64,000 nt of DNA from assembly GCF_014192915.1 (NCBI RefSeq), contig NZ_JACHYN010000010.1, forward strand, positions 1-64,000. The letters are read 5' to 3'. Shown in pieces: positions 14,713 to 24,174 of this stretch. Both the position numbers and the translations under genes were made by a program. The stretch's first letter is position 1, and each line of letters opens with the position of its first letter. The DNA is from Azospirillum sp. OGB3. Its GTDB lineage: Bacteria; Pseudomonadota; Alphaproteobacteria; Azospirillales; Azospirillaceae. The notes beneath the pieces were generated by a model that worked only from the letters and a program-made list of their open reading frames with translations, was not told the origin of the DNA and did not search any database.

Positions 14713-17214
14713 ATGAGAACTCGGCGGAAGCATCCCCTGACTGAACAACCGCTTCTGACGACGTGGTTTTCCGCCTGGACTTCGGCATTTCCCTTTTTGG
14801 GTCCCTTCGTCGACGCCGCGGGGGACGGACCCTCGGCAAGACCGGCTGGAACAAAGCCGGTTGCGGAGACGGCGGCCAGGGAGGGTGCGGACGGTACGCC
14901 AGCGCCGGCTTTTCCCAACCCGTTCCCTGGCTTCAACCCATTCCCTGGTTTCAACCCGATCCAGGACGCCTTCGAGTATGGCGTCGACGCCATGCAGCGC
15001 TGGGTCCTGTTCCTGGATGTCCTGCGGCGCCGCGGCGACCAGTTCATCGAGCACGCCGACAAGGGAAAGCCGCCCGTCCTGACCTTCCCGTACGAGGTCG
15101 TGATGGAGGGGCGGAAGCTGAAGCGGCCGTGCAACTACACGCTGCTTCGCATCCTGCCGGACCCCTCCGTCGGCACCGACCCGTCCAAGCGACCGTTCGT
15201 GATCGTCGATCCGCGCGCCGGCCACGGGCCGGGCATCGGCGGGTTCAAGCCGGACAGCCAGATCGGCACCGTTCTGCGCGCCGGCCATCCCTGCTATTTC
15301 ATCGGTTTCCATCCCGATCCGGTGCCGGGCCAGACCCTGGCCGATGTGGGCGAAGCCGAGGCCTTCTTCATCGAGCATGTCGGAAAACTGCACGACGGCG
15401 CGGGCGGCAAGCCGTGCGTCATCGGCAATTGCCAGGCCGGTTGGGCGGTGATGGCGCTGAGCGCGGTCCGGCCCGACCTGATGGGGCCGATCATCATCGC
15501 GGGCTCCCCACTGTCCTACTGGGCCGGCGTGACGGGGCGGAACCCGATGCGCTATCTCGGCGGGCTGTATGGCGGCTCCTGGCTCGCCGCCTTGGCCAGC
15601 GATCTCGGCAACGGCCGCTTCGACGGGGCGCATCTGGTCGGCAACTTCGAGAAGCTGGACCCGGCCAACACCTATTGGAAGAAAGCGTACAAGCTGTACG
15701 CCTCCATCGACACGGAAGCGGACCGCTATCTCGACTTCGAAAAGTGGTGGAGCGGTTTCTTCCTGATGAACGGCGAGGAGATCGAGGCCATCACCGACGA
15801 GCTGTTCGTCGGCAACAAGATGACCAGCGGCGGCATCGTCCGGAACGGGCGCCGGCTGGATTTGCGGAACATCCGCTCGCCCATCCTCGTCTTCGCGTCT
15901 TTCGGCGACAACATCACGCCGCCGCAACAGGCGCTGGGCTGGATCCTCGACCTCTACAGCGACATCGAGGACATCCGGACCCACGAGCAGACCATCGTCT
16001 ACAACCTCCATCACGACATCGGGCATCTGGGCATCTTCGTGTCCGGCCGCGTCGCACGGAAGGAAACGTCGGAGTTCGTCGAGAACATCGAATTCATCGA
16101 CCTGCTGCCGCCCGGTCTCTACGAGATGACCCTTCAGCCGAAGGACCCGAACGTCCCCGGCGCCGACCTGGTCGCGGGCGGCTACGTGACGCGGTTCGAG
16201 CCGCGCACGCTCGACGACATCCGCGGGCTCGGCGGCAACACGCCGGAGGACGACCGGTGCTTCGCCGCGGTGGCCCGCATCTCCGACATCAACAAGGGCC
16301 TGTACGCCACCTTCGCCCGACCCTCCATCCAGGCGGCCGTCAACGAGCCCTTCGCCGAATGGCTGCGGATGATGAACCCGGCGCGCAGCCAGTATTACCT
16401 GTTCTCGCACCTCAACCCCTTCATGGCGCCGGTCGGCCCCATGGCCGACTGGGTGCGCGAGCACCGCCGCCCGGTCAGCCCGGACAACCCGTACCTGAGC
16501 GCGCAGAACCGCGTCTCGGACGAGATCGCGCAGGGGCTCGACCGCTGGCGGGACGCGCGGGACGGCGCCGTCGAACGTCTGTTCCTGGGCCTCTACAACG
16601 CACCGCTCCTTCAGGCTCTGGTCGGTCTGGCCGCGCCGGGCGAGGACGCGCGGCCGCCGCACGTCCGCGACGAGGCGTTCGAAGCCCTGGTCGAGAAGCG
16701 GATGGCCGAGATCATGGCCCGCGTGGAGGAGGGCGGGGTGCGGGAGGCGCTGTTCCGCGTTCTGATCCACGCGCGGCGCGGCGAAGGCGCCCTCGACGAG
16801 CGCGCCTTCCAGATGCTGCGGAAAATCCGCGACGAGCATCCCGGCACCCAGCACCTGTCCGTGGACGCCGTCCGCGCGGTCTTCCGCGAACAGGTCTTCC
16901 TGATGCTGATGGACGAAGACGCGGCGATGAGCGCGCTGCCCAAGCTGCTGCCCGGCGAGAAGGAGCGCAAGGAGGTGATGGCGCTGGCGGAGCGCGTCCT
17001 GGAGGCCTCCGGGCCGCTGACCCCAGACCAGCGCGCCCGTCTGCGGCAGGTGAACGCCCTTCTGCACGACAAGGAGGAGCGCATCGAGGCCGAGCGCGAG
17101 CCGCCCCTGCGCGTGCTGCCCGGGGCCGACGGAACGTCGCTGGCCAAGGCCGCCTCCGACATCAGCCGGGCGGACACGCCGCGCAGGGTGATGGGCGCCG
17201 CGAAGGCCAAATGA
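14713..17214 (+). CDS. DUF3141 family PHA-synthase-like hydrolase
   Basis: An 833-residue protein of the DUF3141 family, distant relatives of poly-3-hydroxyalkanoate synthase/depolymerase. A proline/alanine-rich N-terminus with a duplicated NPFPGF (about residues 75-85) leads to an alpha/beta-hydrolase core: PFVIVDPRAGHGPGIGGFKP, then GNCQAGW, where cysteine occupies the nucleophile position as in PhaC enzymes, and SFGDNITPPQQA with a later NLHHDIGHLGIFVSGR. The final 250 residues are helical and charged. ATG 14713 is preceded by AGAGAGCG; an open extension upstream has no ribosome-binding site. It heads a run of same-strand genes including phosphotransacetylase, suggesting acyl-CoA or storage metabolism. 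Confidence 0.88.
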   Translation: MRTRRKHPLTEQPLLTTWFSAWTSAFPFLGPFVDAAGDGPSARPAGTKPVAETAAREGADGTPAPAFPNPFPGFNPFPGFNPIQDAFEYGVDAMQRWVLFLDVLRRRGDQFIEHADKGKPPVLTFPYEVVMEGRKLKRPCNYTLLRILPDPSVGTDPSKRPFVIVDPRAGHGPGIGGFKPDSQIGTVLRAGHPCYFIGFHPDPVPGQTLADVGEAEAFFIEHVGKLHDGAGGKPCVIGNCQAGWAVMALSAVRPDLMGPIIIAGSPLSYWAGVTGRNPMRYLGGLYGGSWLAALASDLGNGRFDGAHLVGNFEKLDPANTYWKKAYKLYASIDTEADRYLDFEKWWSGFFLMNGEEIEAITDELFVGNKMTSGGIVRNGRRLDLRNIRSPILVFASFGDNITPPQQALGWILDLYSDIEDIRTHEQTIVYNLHHDIGHLGIFVSGRVARKETSEFVENIEFIDLLPPGLYEMTLQPKDPNVPGADLVAGGYVTRFEPRTLDDIRGLGGNTPEDDRCFAAVARISDINKGLYATFARPSIQAAVNEPFAEWLRMMNPARSQYYLFSHLNPFMAPVGPMADWVREHRRPVSPDNPYLSAQNRVSDEIAQGLDRWRDARDGAVERLFLGLYNAPLLQALVGLAAPGEDARPPHVRDEAFEALVEKRMAEIMARVEEGGVREALFRVLIHARRGEGALDERAFQMLRKIRDEHPGTQHLSVDAVRAVFREQVFLMLMDEDAAMSALPKLLPGEKERKEVMALAERVLEASGPLTPDQRARLRQVNALLHDKEERIEAEREPPLRVLPGADGTSLAKAASDISRADTPRRVMGAAKAK

Positions 17215-17262
17215 GCCGCGGTGCCGCCGGACGAGGCTGACAAGCAACAAGGGGAACGCGTC

Positions 17263-17739
17263 ATGAGCAACATTGATCAGAGCAAGGCGGCCACGGCCGT
17301 CCCCGACATCGGCGACGACCTGATCTCGCCCGACGAACTCCGGAAGCTCGCCGAGGAGCACGAGATGGCCCTGCTCCAGGAAGCCCTGGAGCGGGAAAAG
17401 AAGCACATGAAGGAACAGGACACCGTCCGCGAAGCCTTCATGAACCAGCACATCCGCCCCGACGCCAAGGAGCGGTTCACCCGCGCGGTGCGCGACGCCG
17501 CGTCGCGCGGCGTGAAGGAAATCCAGGTGGCGCGCTTCCCGAGCAGCTACTGCACCGACGGTGGCCGGGCGATCAACAATTTCGAGCCGGACTGGCCGAA
17601 TTCGCTGACCGGCTTCGCCCGCGAAGCCTACGAGGTCTTCGACAAGAGTTTGAGGGCGAAGGGCTACAAGCTGCGGGCGCAGATCCTGGACTATCCCGGC
17701 GGTATGCCGGGGGACGTCGGGCTGTATCTGCGCTGGTGA
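17263..17739 (+). CDS. Uncharacterised 158-residue protein
   Basis: It begins MSNIDQSKAATAVPD and has a helical, charged N-terminal half (LRKLAEEHEMALLQEALERE, likely coiled coil). A C-terminal part follows with KEIQVARFPSSYCTDGGRAI and YEVFDKSLRAKGYKLRAQI. I do not recognise it. It lies between the DUF3141 gene (49 bases upstream) and phosphotransacetylase (13 bases downstream), so a role tied to those enzymes is likely. ATG 17263 follows GGGGAACG. Confidence 0.8.
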   Translation: MSNIDQSKAATAVPDIGDDLISPDELRKLAEEHEMALLQEALEREKKHMKEQDTVREAFMNQHIRPDAKERFTRAVRDAASRGVKEIQVARFPSSYCTDGGRAINNFEPDWPNSLTGFAREAYEVFDKSLRAKGYKLRAQILDYPGGMPGDVGLYLRW

Positions 17740-17751
17740 GGAGGGCGCGTC

Positions 17752-18711
17752 ATGGCCGGCAGCCCGCCACCGCCCGCCCATCGGCATGAAAAGTACGAGC
17801 GGCTGGTCGCCGCCTGCCGCGAAATCCCCCCCGTCTCCACGGCGGTGGCGCATCCCTGCGACGCCTCGTCCCTGGGCGGCGCCGTCGACGCGGCCCGCCA
17901 GGGCTTCATCACCCCGATCCTGATCGGTCCGGCCGCGCGCATCCGGGCCGTGGCGGACGAGTCCGGCCTCGACATCGCCCCGTACGAGATCGTGGACGTG
18001 CCCCACAGCCACGCCGCCGCCGCCACGGCGGTGGAGCTGGTGCGCCAGGGGCGTGCGCAACTCCTCATGAAGGGAAGCCTGCACACGGACGAGCTGCTGC
18101 GCGAGGTGGCGAGGAAGGACAGCGGGCTGCGGACGGAACGGCGCATCAGCCACGTCTTCATCATGGACGTGCCGACCTACGCCAAGCCGCTGTTCATCAC
18201 CGACGCCGCGGTGAACATCGCGCCGACCCTGGAGGACAAGCGCGACATCATCCAGAACGCCATCGATCTGGCGCGGGCGCTGGGAAATCCCCAGCCGAAG
18301 GTGGCGATCCTGTCGGCGGTCGAGACCATCAACCCGAAGATTCCCTCCACCGTGGAGGCCGGCGCGCTGTGCAAGATGGCCGACCGGGGGCAGATCACCG
18401 GCGGGGTGCTGGACGGGCCGCTGGCGCTCGACAACGCCATCAGCCCCGAAGCGGCGAGGATCAAGGGCATCGCGTCCCCGGTCGCCGGGCAGGCCGACAT
18501 TCTCGTCGTGCCGGATCTGGAGGCGGGCAACATGCTCGCCAAGAACCTGACCTTCCTGGCGAACGCCGATGCCGCCGGCATCGTGCTGGGGGCGCGGGTG
18601 CCCGTCGTGCTGACCAGCCGGGCCGACAGCGTGATGACGCGCATGGCCTCCTGCGCCGTGGCGGCGCTCTACGCGCACCGGCAGCGGATCGAGCAGCCGG
18701 TGAAGGGGTGA
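17752..18711 (+). CDS. pta: Phosphate acetyl/butyryltransferase
   Basis: A 319-residue phosphotransacetylase-family enzyme, converting an acyl-CoA and phosphate to acyl phosphate and CoA. Visible family blocks are LGGAVDAARQGFITPILIGP, LLMKGSLHTDELLREV, KVAILSAVETINPKIPSTVEA and IASPVAGQADILVVPDLEAGNMLAK. Length matches the short Pta/Ptb form, also annotated as the C-terminal part of the enoyl-CoA hydratase/Pta fusion. No acetate kinase gene is adjacent. GAGGAGGG precedes ATG 17752. Confidence 0.92.
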   Translation: MAGSPPPPAHRHEKYERLVAACREIPPVSTAVAHPCDASSLGGAVDAARQGFITPILIGPAARIRAVADESGLDIAPYEIVDVPHSHAAAATAVELVRQGRAQLLMKGSLHTDELLREVARKDSGLRTERRISHVFIMDVPTYAKPLFITDAAVNIAPTLEDKRDIIQNAIDLARALGNPQPKVAILSAVETINPKIPSTVEAGALCKMADRGQITGGVLDGPLALDNAISPEAARIKGIASPVAGQADILVVPDLEAGNMLAKNLTFLANADAAGIVLGARVPVVLTSRADSVMTRMASCAVAALYAHRQRIEQPVKG

Positions 18712-18749
18712 GGGCGCCCATGAGCGGTCCCGAGAAGGAGAGAGGCCCC

Positions 18750-19844
18750 ATGTCCTGGTCATCGTCTTGGTCATCCCGAGCGGCGATCGTCGCCGGCCTC
18801 CTGCTTCCCGGCTGCGAGCAGCCGGCGCCGCCGCCGGCCGAGGCGACGCTGATCCGCGCGCTGCCCGCGCAGGTCAGCCAGTTCGACCGCACCGCCGCGC
18901 TGACCGGCGAGATCCAGGCCCGCCACGAGAGCAACCTCGGCTTCCGCGTCAGCGGCAAGGTGGTCGAACGGCTGGTGGAGGTGGGGCAGGCGGTCACGTC
19001 CGGCCAGCTGCTGGCGCGGCTGGACAACCAGGACCAGACCAACGCCGTGCGGTCCGCCGAATCTGACGTGGCGGCGGCGCAGGCCGCCGTCGAGCAGAGC
19101 CGGACGCAGGAGGAGCGGCAGCGCTCCCTGCTCGCCAACGGCTTCACCACCCGGGTCCAGTACGACAACGCCCAGAAGCGCTTCCAGCAGGCGCAGGCCG
19201 AACTGAACTCCGCCGAGGCGCAGCTCCGTTCGGCCCGGGACACGCTGTCCTACACCGAACTGCGGGCCGACCGCGACGGCGTCATCACGGCGAAGGCGGC
19301 GGAGCCCGGCCAGGTGGTCGGCGTCGGACAGACGGTGCTGCGGCTGGCCGACCCGAATGAGCGGGAGGCGGTCTTCCAGGTGCCCGGCGCCAGCATCCGG
19401 CTGGATGGACGCGAGGGCCTGCCGCCGGTCGAGGTGCGGCTCGTCAACGACGCCAAGACCGTCACCGAGGGAACGATCCGCGAGGTGTCTCCGGGGGTCG
19501 ATCCGGTGACCCGGACCTACACCGTGAAGGTCTCCCTGCCCAACGCCCCCGACGCCTTCCTGCTGGGCTCCTCCGTCGTCGGGCGGGCCAAGCTGCCGGC
19601 GCGGCCGGTGGTCAATCTGCCGTCCTCGGCCCTGTTCCAGACGGGAAACGGGGAGCCGGCGGTCTGGGTCGTGGCGCGGCCGGCCGACACGGTGAGCCTG
19701 CGCCCCGTCTCCGTCCTGCAATACGACACCGGCACGGTCACCGTCTCCAGCGGCCTCGCCGACGGCGATCTGGTGGTGGTCGGCGGCGTCCAGAAGCTGC
19801 GGCCGGACCAGAAGGTCACCATCAAGCCGGGGAGCGGCGCATGA
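18750..19844 (+). CDS. RND efflux periplasmic adaptor lipoprotein (first of two)
   Basis: A 364-residue HlyD-type membrane-fusion protein. The N-terminus (SWSSSWSS, itself a 12-bp duplication) leads into a signal with lipobox LLPGC. Lipoyl/barrel motifs GFRVSGKVVERLVEVGQAVT and VQYDNAQKRFQQAQAELNS (coiled-coil hairpin) and ELRADRDGVITAKAAEPGQVV follow. ATG 18750 is preceded by GAAGGAGAG; ATG 18720 is a weaker alternative. It overlaps the next adaptor by 4 bases. Confidence 0.92.
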   Translation: MSWSSSWSSRAAIVAGLLLPGCEQPAPPPAEATLIRALPAQVSQFDRTAALTGEIQARHESNLGFRVSGKVVERLVEVGQAVTSGQLLARLDNQDQTNAVRSAESDVAAAQAAVEQSRTQEERQRSLLANGFTTRVQYDNAQKRFQQAQAELNSAEAQLRSARDTLSYTELRADRDGVITAKAAEPGQVVGVGQTVLRLADPNEREAVFQVPGASIRLDGREGLPPVEVRLVNDAKTVTEGTIREVSPGVDPVTRTYTVKVSLPNAPDAFLLGSSVVGRAKLPARPVVNLPSSALFQTGNGEPAVWVVARPADTVSLRPVSVLQYDTGTVTVSSGLADGDLVVVGGVQKLRPDQKVTIKPGSGA

Positions 19845-21007
19845 CCCGCATCGCGCGACCAACCATGCGGCCCCCAGCCATGTGGCGGCCACCCGCGAAG
19901 CCGCTTCTCGTCGCGCTGCTGGCGCTGGCCCCGGTTCTGGCGGCCTGTCAGCCGCAGGGTGGCCATCACGCCGACGCGGCGCCGGTGATCCGCCCGGTGC
20001 GGACCGTCACCGTGGAGCCGGTGACCTTCCGGATGGGCGGTTCCGCCACCGGAACCATCGAGGCGCGGGCCGACGCCGACCTTGGCTTCCGCATCGCCGG
20101 AAAGCTGATCGAGCGCAAGGTCGACGTGGGCAGTCTGGTCAAGGCCGCCGACGTGCTGGCGCGGCTGGACGACCAGGACCAGCGCAACGCGCTGCGCACC
20201 GCCGAGGCGAACCTCGCCTCCGCCAAGGCCGATCAGGTGCAGGCGCGCAACGAGGAGGGCCGCAAGCGGGAACTGCTGGCCAACGGCAACGCCCCCCAGG
20301 CCCAGTACGACGCGGCGCTGCTGGCGATGCGCACGGCCGACGCCAAGGTCGTCGCGACGCAGGCGGCGCTGCAATCGGCCCGCGACCGGGTCGGCTACAC
20401 GGAGCTGAAGGCGGACCGGGACGGCGTGGTGACCACCATCGGGGCCGAGCCCGGACAGGTGGTCGAAGCCGGCCAGATGGTCGTCCGCGTCGCCCAGCCG
20501 GAGGAGCGCGAAGCCGTCTTCAACGTCGCCGAAACCGGCATCCGGGCGGCGCCGAAGGACCCGGTGATCGAGGTCTCGCTGGCCGGCGCGCCGGACATCG
20601 CGGCGGTGGGCCGCGTCCGCGAAATCTCGCCCCAGGCCGATCCCGTCACCCGGACCCACACCGTCCGGATCGCGCTGGACAACCCGCCCGACGCCCTGCG
20701 CCTCGGCGCGACCGTCGTCGGACGCCTGAAGCAGCCGCCCGCCCCGGTGGTCGAGCTGCCGGCAACGGCGCTGTTCGAGGAGGCGGGGCGAAGCTTCGTC
20801 TGGCTCGTCGACCCGAAGGCCCAGACCGTCCGGCGCCAGCCGGTCGTGATCCGGCCCAGGGATGGTGCCAGGGAGACCGATGGCCCAGTCATCGTCACCG
20901 AGGGCCTGACCCGCGGCGACGTCGTGGTCACCGCCGGCGTGCACAGCCTGAGCGAAGGCCAGCGGGTCCGGTTCAACCAGAAAATCGAAACGGCGGCGGC
21001 ACCATGA
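19841..21007 (+). CDS. RND efflux periplasmic adaptor lipoprotein (second of two)
   Basis: A 388-residue membrane-fusion protein, clearly paralogous to the preceding gene. It has lipobox VLAAC after a hydrophobic signal (LLVALLALAPVLAAC), GFRIAGKLIERKVDVGSLV, and ELKADRDGVVTTIGAEPGQVV. Both its start and stop overlap neighbours by 4 bases, so adaptor 1, adaptor 2 and pump are translationally coupled. Two adaptors for one pump suggests a heteromeric adaptor ring, as proposed for some other RND systems. No outer-membrane channel gene accompanies them. Confidence 0.92.
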   Translation: MTRIARPTMRPPAMWRPPAKPLLVALLALAPVLAACQPQGGHHADAAPVIRPVRTVTVEPVTFRMGGSATGTIEARADADLGFRIAGKLIERKVDVGSLVKAADVLARLDDQDQRNALRTAEANLASAKADQVQARNEEGRKRELLANGNAPQAQYDAALLAMRTADAKVVATQAALQSARDRVGYTELKADRDGVVTTIGAEPGQVVEAGQMVVRVAQPEEREAVFNVAETGIRAAPKDPVIEVSLAGAPDIAAVGRVREISPQADPVTRTHTVRIALDNPPDALRLGATVVGRLKQPPAPVVELPATALFEEAGRSFVWLVDPKAQTVRRQPVVIRPRDGARETDGPVIVTEGLTRGDVVVTAGVHSLSEGQRVRFNQKIETAAAP

Positions 21008-24000
21008 CCGGCTTCAATCTCTCCGAGTGGGCCCTGCGCCACCGCTCCTTCGTGTGGTACCTGATCATCTCGCTGACGGTGGCGGGCGGCATGGCCTACA
21101 TGCGCCTCGGCCGCGAGGAGGACCCGGCCTTCACGATCAAGACCATGGTGGTCCAGGCCAACTGGCCCGGCGCCACCATCGAGGACACCATGAAGCTGGT
21201 GACCGACCCGATCGAGAAGAAGCTGGAGGAGATCCCCTATCTCGACTACGTCAAGAGCTACACCAAGCCCGGCATCTCGGTCGTCTACGTCAACCTGAAG
21301 GACTACACGCCGGCCGAGGCGGTGCCCGACCTGTGGTATCAGGTCCGCAAGAAGATCGCCGACATGAAGCCCACCCTGCCGCAGGGCGTGCAGGGGCCGG
21401 CCTTCAACGACGAGTTCGGCGACACCTTCGGCACCGTCTTCGCCTTCACCGCCGACGGCTTCAGCTACCGCGAGCTGAAGGACTATGCGGAGACCGCGCG
21501 GGCCGACCTGATGCGCGTGCCGGACGTCGGCAAGATCCAGTTCGTCGGCGTCCAGAACGAGCGGATCTACCTCGATTTCTCGACGCGCAAGCTGGCCGCG
21601 ATGGGGATCGACCGTGAAGAGGTCATCGCCGAGCTTCAGGCCCAGAACGCCGTGGCCCCGGCCGGCGTGGTGCAGGCGGGCGACGAGAAGATCTCGGTCC
21701 GGGTCAGCGGCGCCTTCACGTCGGAGGACAGCCTGCGCGCCATCAGCCTCCGGGCCAACGACAAGTTCTACCGGCTGGCCGATCTGGCGGACATCCGGCG
21801 CGGCTACGCCGACCCGCCGTCGCCGCTGTTCCGCTACAACGGGGAGCCGTCCATCGGAATGATCATCTCCATGGCGGCCGGCGGCAACGTGCTGACCTTC
21901 GGCGAGGGCATCCGCGAGCGGATGCGGCAGGTCGAGGCGAACCTGCCGGTGGGCATCGGCGTCCACCTCGTCGCCAACCAGTCGGTGGTGGTCGAGGAGT
22001 CGGTCGCCGGCTTCACCAAGGCGCTGAAGGAGGCGGTCGTCATCGTCCTGGTGGTCAGCTTCATCAGCCTGGGCCTGCGCGCCGGGCTGGTGGTGGCGAC
22101 CTCCATCCCGCTGGTGCTGGGCATGACCTTCATCGGCATGGAGTTCTTCGACATCACGCTCCAGCGCATCTCGCTGGGCGCGCTGATCATCGCGCTGGGC
22201 CTGCTGGTCGACGACGCGATGATCACCGTGGAGATGATGATCACCAAGCTGGAGGAGGGCTTCAGCCTCGATAAGGCGGCGACCTTCGCCTACACCTCCA
22301 CGGCCTTTCCCATGCTGACCGGCACGCTGATCACCGTGGCCGGCTTCATCCCCATCGGCTTCGCCCAGGGCGGCGCGGCGGAATATTGCTTCACGCTGTT
22401 CGCCGTGGTGGCGATGGCGCTGCTGTTCTCCTGGATCGTCGCGGTCCTGTTCGCGCCACTCATCGGGGTGAACGTTCTGCCCAAGACCATGAAATCGAAG
22501 CACGGCAGCGAACCGGGGCGCCTGATGCGGATGTTCCGGGGCAGCCTGCGCCTGGCCATGCGGGCGCGCTATGTGGTGATCGTCGCCACGCTGCTGCTGT
22601 TCGGCCTGTCGGTCTTCGGCCTGCGCTTCGTCCAGCAGCAGTTCTTCCCCGCCTCCGACCGCCCGGAACTGCTGGTCAACCTGACCCTGCCGCAGACGGC
22701 CTCGATCCGGTCGACCGAGGAGGTGGTGGATCGCTTCGAGAAGGTGCTGGCGGCCGATCCGGACGTCGAGCGGTGGAGCTTCTACATCGGCCAGGGCGCG
22801 GTGCGCTTCTACCTGCCGCTCGACGTGCAGCTGGCCAACGACTACTTCGCCCAGGCCGTGGTGGTGACCAAGGGCTACAAGGTCCGCGAGGCCGTCCGCG
22901 CCCGGCTGGAGAAGGTGCTGAACGAGGACTTCTCCGACCTGAACACGCGGGTCAGCCCGCTGGAGATGGGGCCGCCGGTCGGCTGGCCGATCCAGTACCG
23001 CGTCTCCGGACCCGACGTGGGCGAGGTGCGGGCCATCGCCGCCCGGATGGCCGACACCATCGGCACCAACCCCTACACGCTGCTGGTCAACTACGACTGG
23101 AACGAGCCGTCGAAGGTGGTGCGGGTCGATGTCGACCAGGACAAGGCCCGCCTGCTGGGGATCAGCTCCAAGTCGCTCAACCAGGCGCTGAACGCCACGG
23201 TGTCGGGTGCCGCCTTCACCCAGGTGCGCGACGACATCTACCTGATCGACGTGGTGGCCCAGGCGACCAACGCGGAGCGCAGCTCCATCGAGACGCTGCG
23301 CAACCTCCAGATCGCCATTCCGGATGGACGCACCGTGCCGCTGGGCGAGGTCGCGACCATGCGCTACGACCTGGAGCAGCCGGTGGTCTGGCGGCGGACG
23401 CGCCTGCCCACCATCACCGTCCAGGCCGATCTGGTCCCGCCGTTGCAGGCCGCGACGGTGGTGCAGCAGCTGGCCCCGGCGGTGGACGAGCTGCGGCGCA
23501 GCCTGCCGCCCGGCTACACCGTCGAAGCGGGCGGCACGGTGGAGAACAGCGCCAAGGGCATGGCCTCGATCACCGCCGTCTTCCCGATCATGGTCTTCGT
23601 CATGCTGACCATCCTCATGATCCAGCTCCAGAGCTTCCAGAAGCTGTTCCTGGTCATCAGCGTGGCGCCGCTCGGCCTGATCGGCGTCGTCGCGGCGCTG
23701 CTGCCGACCGGCACGCCGCTGGGCTTCGTCGCCATCCTGGGCGTGGTCGCGCTGATCGGCATGATCGTCCGCAACTCGGTCATCATGATCGCCCAGATCG
23801 ACGAGCATCTGGAGGCGGGGGAGCATCCCTGGGACGCCGTCATCAACGCCACCATGCACCGCGTGCGGCCGATCCTGCTGACGGCGGCGGCGGCCAGCCT
23901 GGGCATGATCCCCATCGCCCCGGAGGTCTTCTGGGGTCCCATGGCCTACGCGATCATCGGCGGCCTGATCGTGGCGACCCTGCTGACGCTGCTCTTCCTG

Positions 24001-24129
24001 CCGGCGCTCTACGTCGCCTGGTTCCGGATCCGCGAACCGGCGGCGGAGGAACGCGCCAAGCCCCGCTACGACGAGGCCATGCACCCGCCGGGCCCGGCGC
24101 CGACCAAGGGAGTGACGAGCGGTGTGTGA
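21004..24129 (+). CDS. RND efflux permease
   Basis: A 1041-residue resistance-nodulation-division pump of the inner membrane, driven by the proton gradient. It begins MTGFNLSEWALRHRSFVWYL. Membrane segment 4 carries the paired acidic residues (IIALGLLVDDAMITVEMM), and the second membrane half includes FVAILGVVALIGMIVRNSVI. Length and 12-segment plan fit the AcrB superfamily. The subfamily with two preceding adaptors and a LGREEDPAFTIKTM N-terminus exports hydrophobic compounds, but the substrate is not evident. Confidence 0.95.
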   Translation: MTGFNLSEWALRHRSFVWYLIISLTVAGGMAYMRLGREEDPAFTIKTMVVQANWPGATIEDTMKLVTDPIEKKLEEIPYLDYVKSYTKPGISVVYVNLKDYTPAEAVPDLWYQVRKKIADMKPTLPQGVQGPAFNDEFGDTFGTVFAFTADGFSYRELKDYAETARADLMRVPDVGKIQFVGVQNERIYLDFSTRKLAAMGIDREEVIAELQAQNAVAPAGVVQAGDEKISVRVSGAFTSEDSLRAISLRANDKFYRLADLADIRRGYADPPSPLFRYNGEPSIGMIISMAAGGNVLTFGEGIRERMRQVEANLPVGIGVHLVANQSVVVEESVAGFTKALKEAVVIVLVVSFISLGLRAGLVVATSIPLVLGMTFIGMEFFDITLQRISLGALIIALGLLVDDAMITVEMMITKLEEGFSLDKAATFAYTSTAFPMLTGTLITVAGFIPIGFAQGGAAEYCFTLFAVVAMALLFSWIVAVLFAPLIGVNVLPKTMKSKHGSEPGRLMRMFRGSLRLAMRARYVVIVATLLLFGLSVFGLRFVQQQFFPASDRPELLVNLTLPQTASIRSTEEVVDRFEKVLAADPDVERWSFYIGQGAVRFYLPLDVQLANDYFAQAVVVTKGYKVREAVRARLEKVLNEDFSDLNTRVSPLEMGPPVGWPIQYRVSGPDVGEVRAIAARMADTIGTNPYTLLVNYDWNEPSKVVRVDVDQDKARLLGISSKSLNQALNATVSGAAFTQVRDDIYLIDVVAQATNAERSSIETLRNLQIAIPDGRTVPLGEVATMRYDLEQPVVWRRTRLPTITVQADLVPPLQAATVVQQLAPAVDELRRSLPPGYTVEAGGTVENSAKGMASITAVFPIMVFVMLTILMIQLQSFQKLFLVISVAPLGLIGVVAALLPTGTPLGFVAILGVVALIGMIVRNSVIMIAQIDEHLEAGEHPWDAVINATMHRVRPILLTAAAASLGMIPIAPEVFWGPMAYAIIGGLIVATLLTLLFLPALYVAWFRIREPAAEERAKPRYDEAMHPPGPAPTKGVTSGV

Positions 24130-24174
24130 CCACCCGCGTCTTGACGGGAACACAAGCTGAAGGGAACGGAAACC

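Noticed and set aside
14551..18774. A 1,407-codon open frame antisense to the DUF3141 gene and phosphotransacetylase
   Set aside because: It covers three real plus-strand genes and has no recognisable domain or start site.
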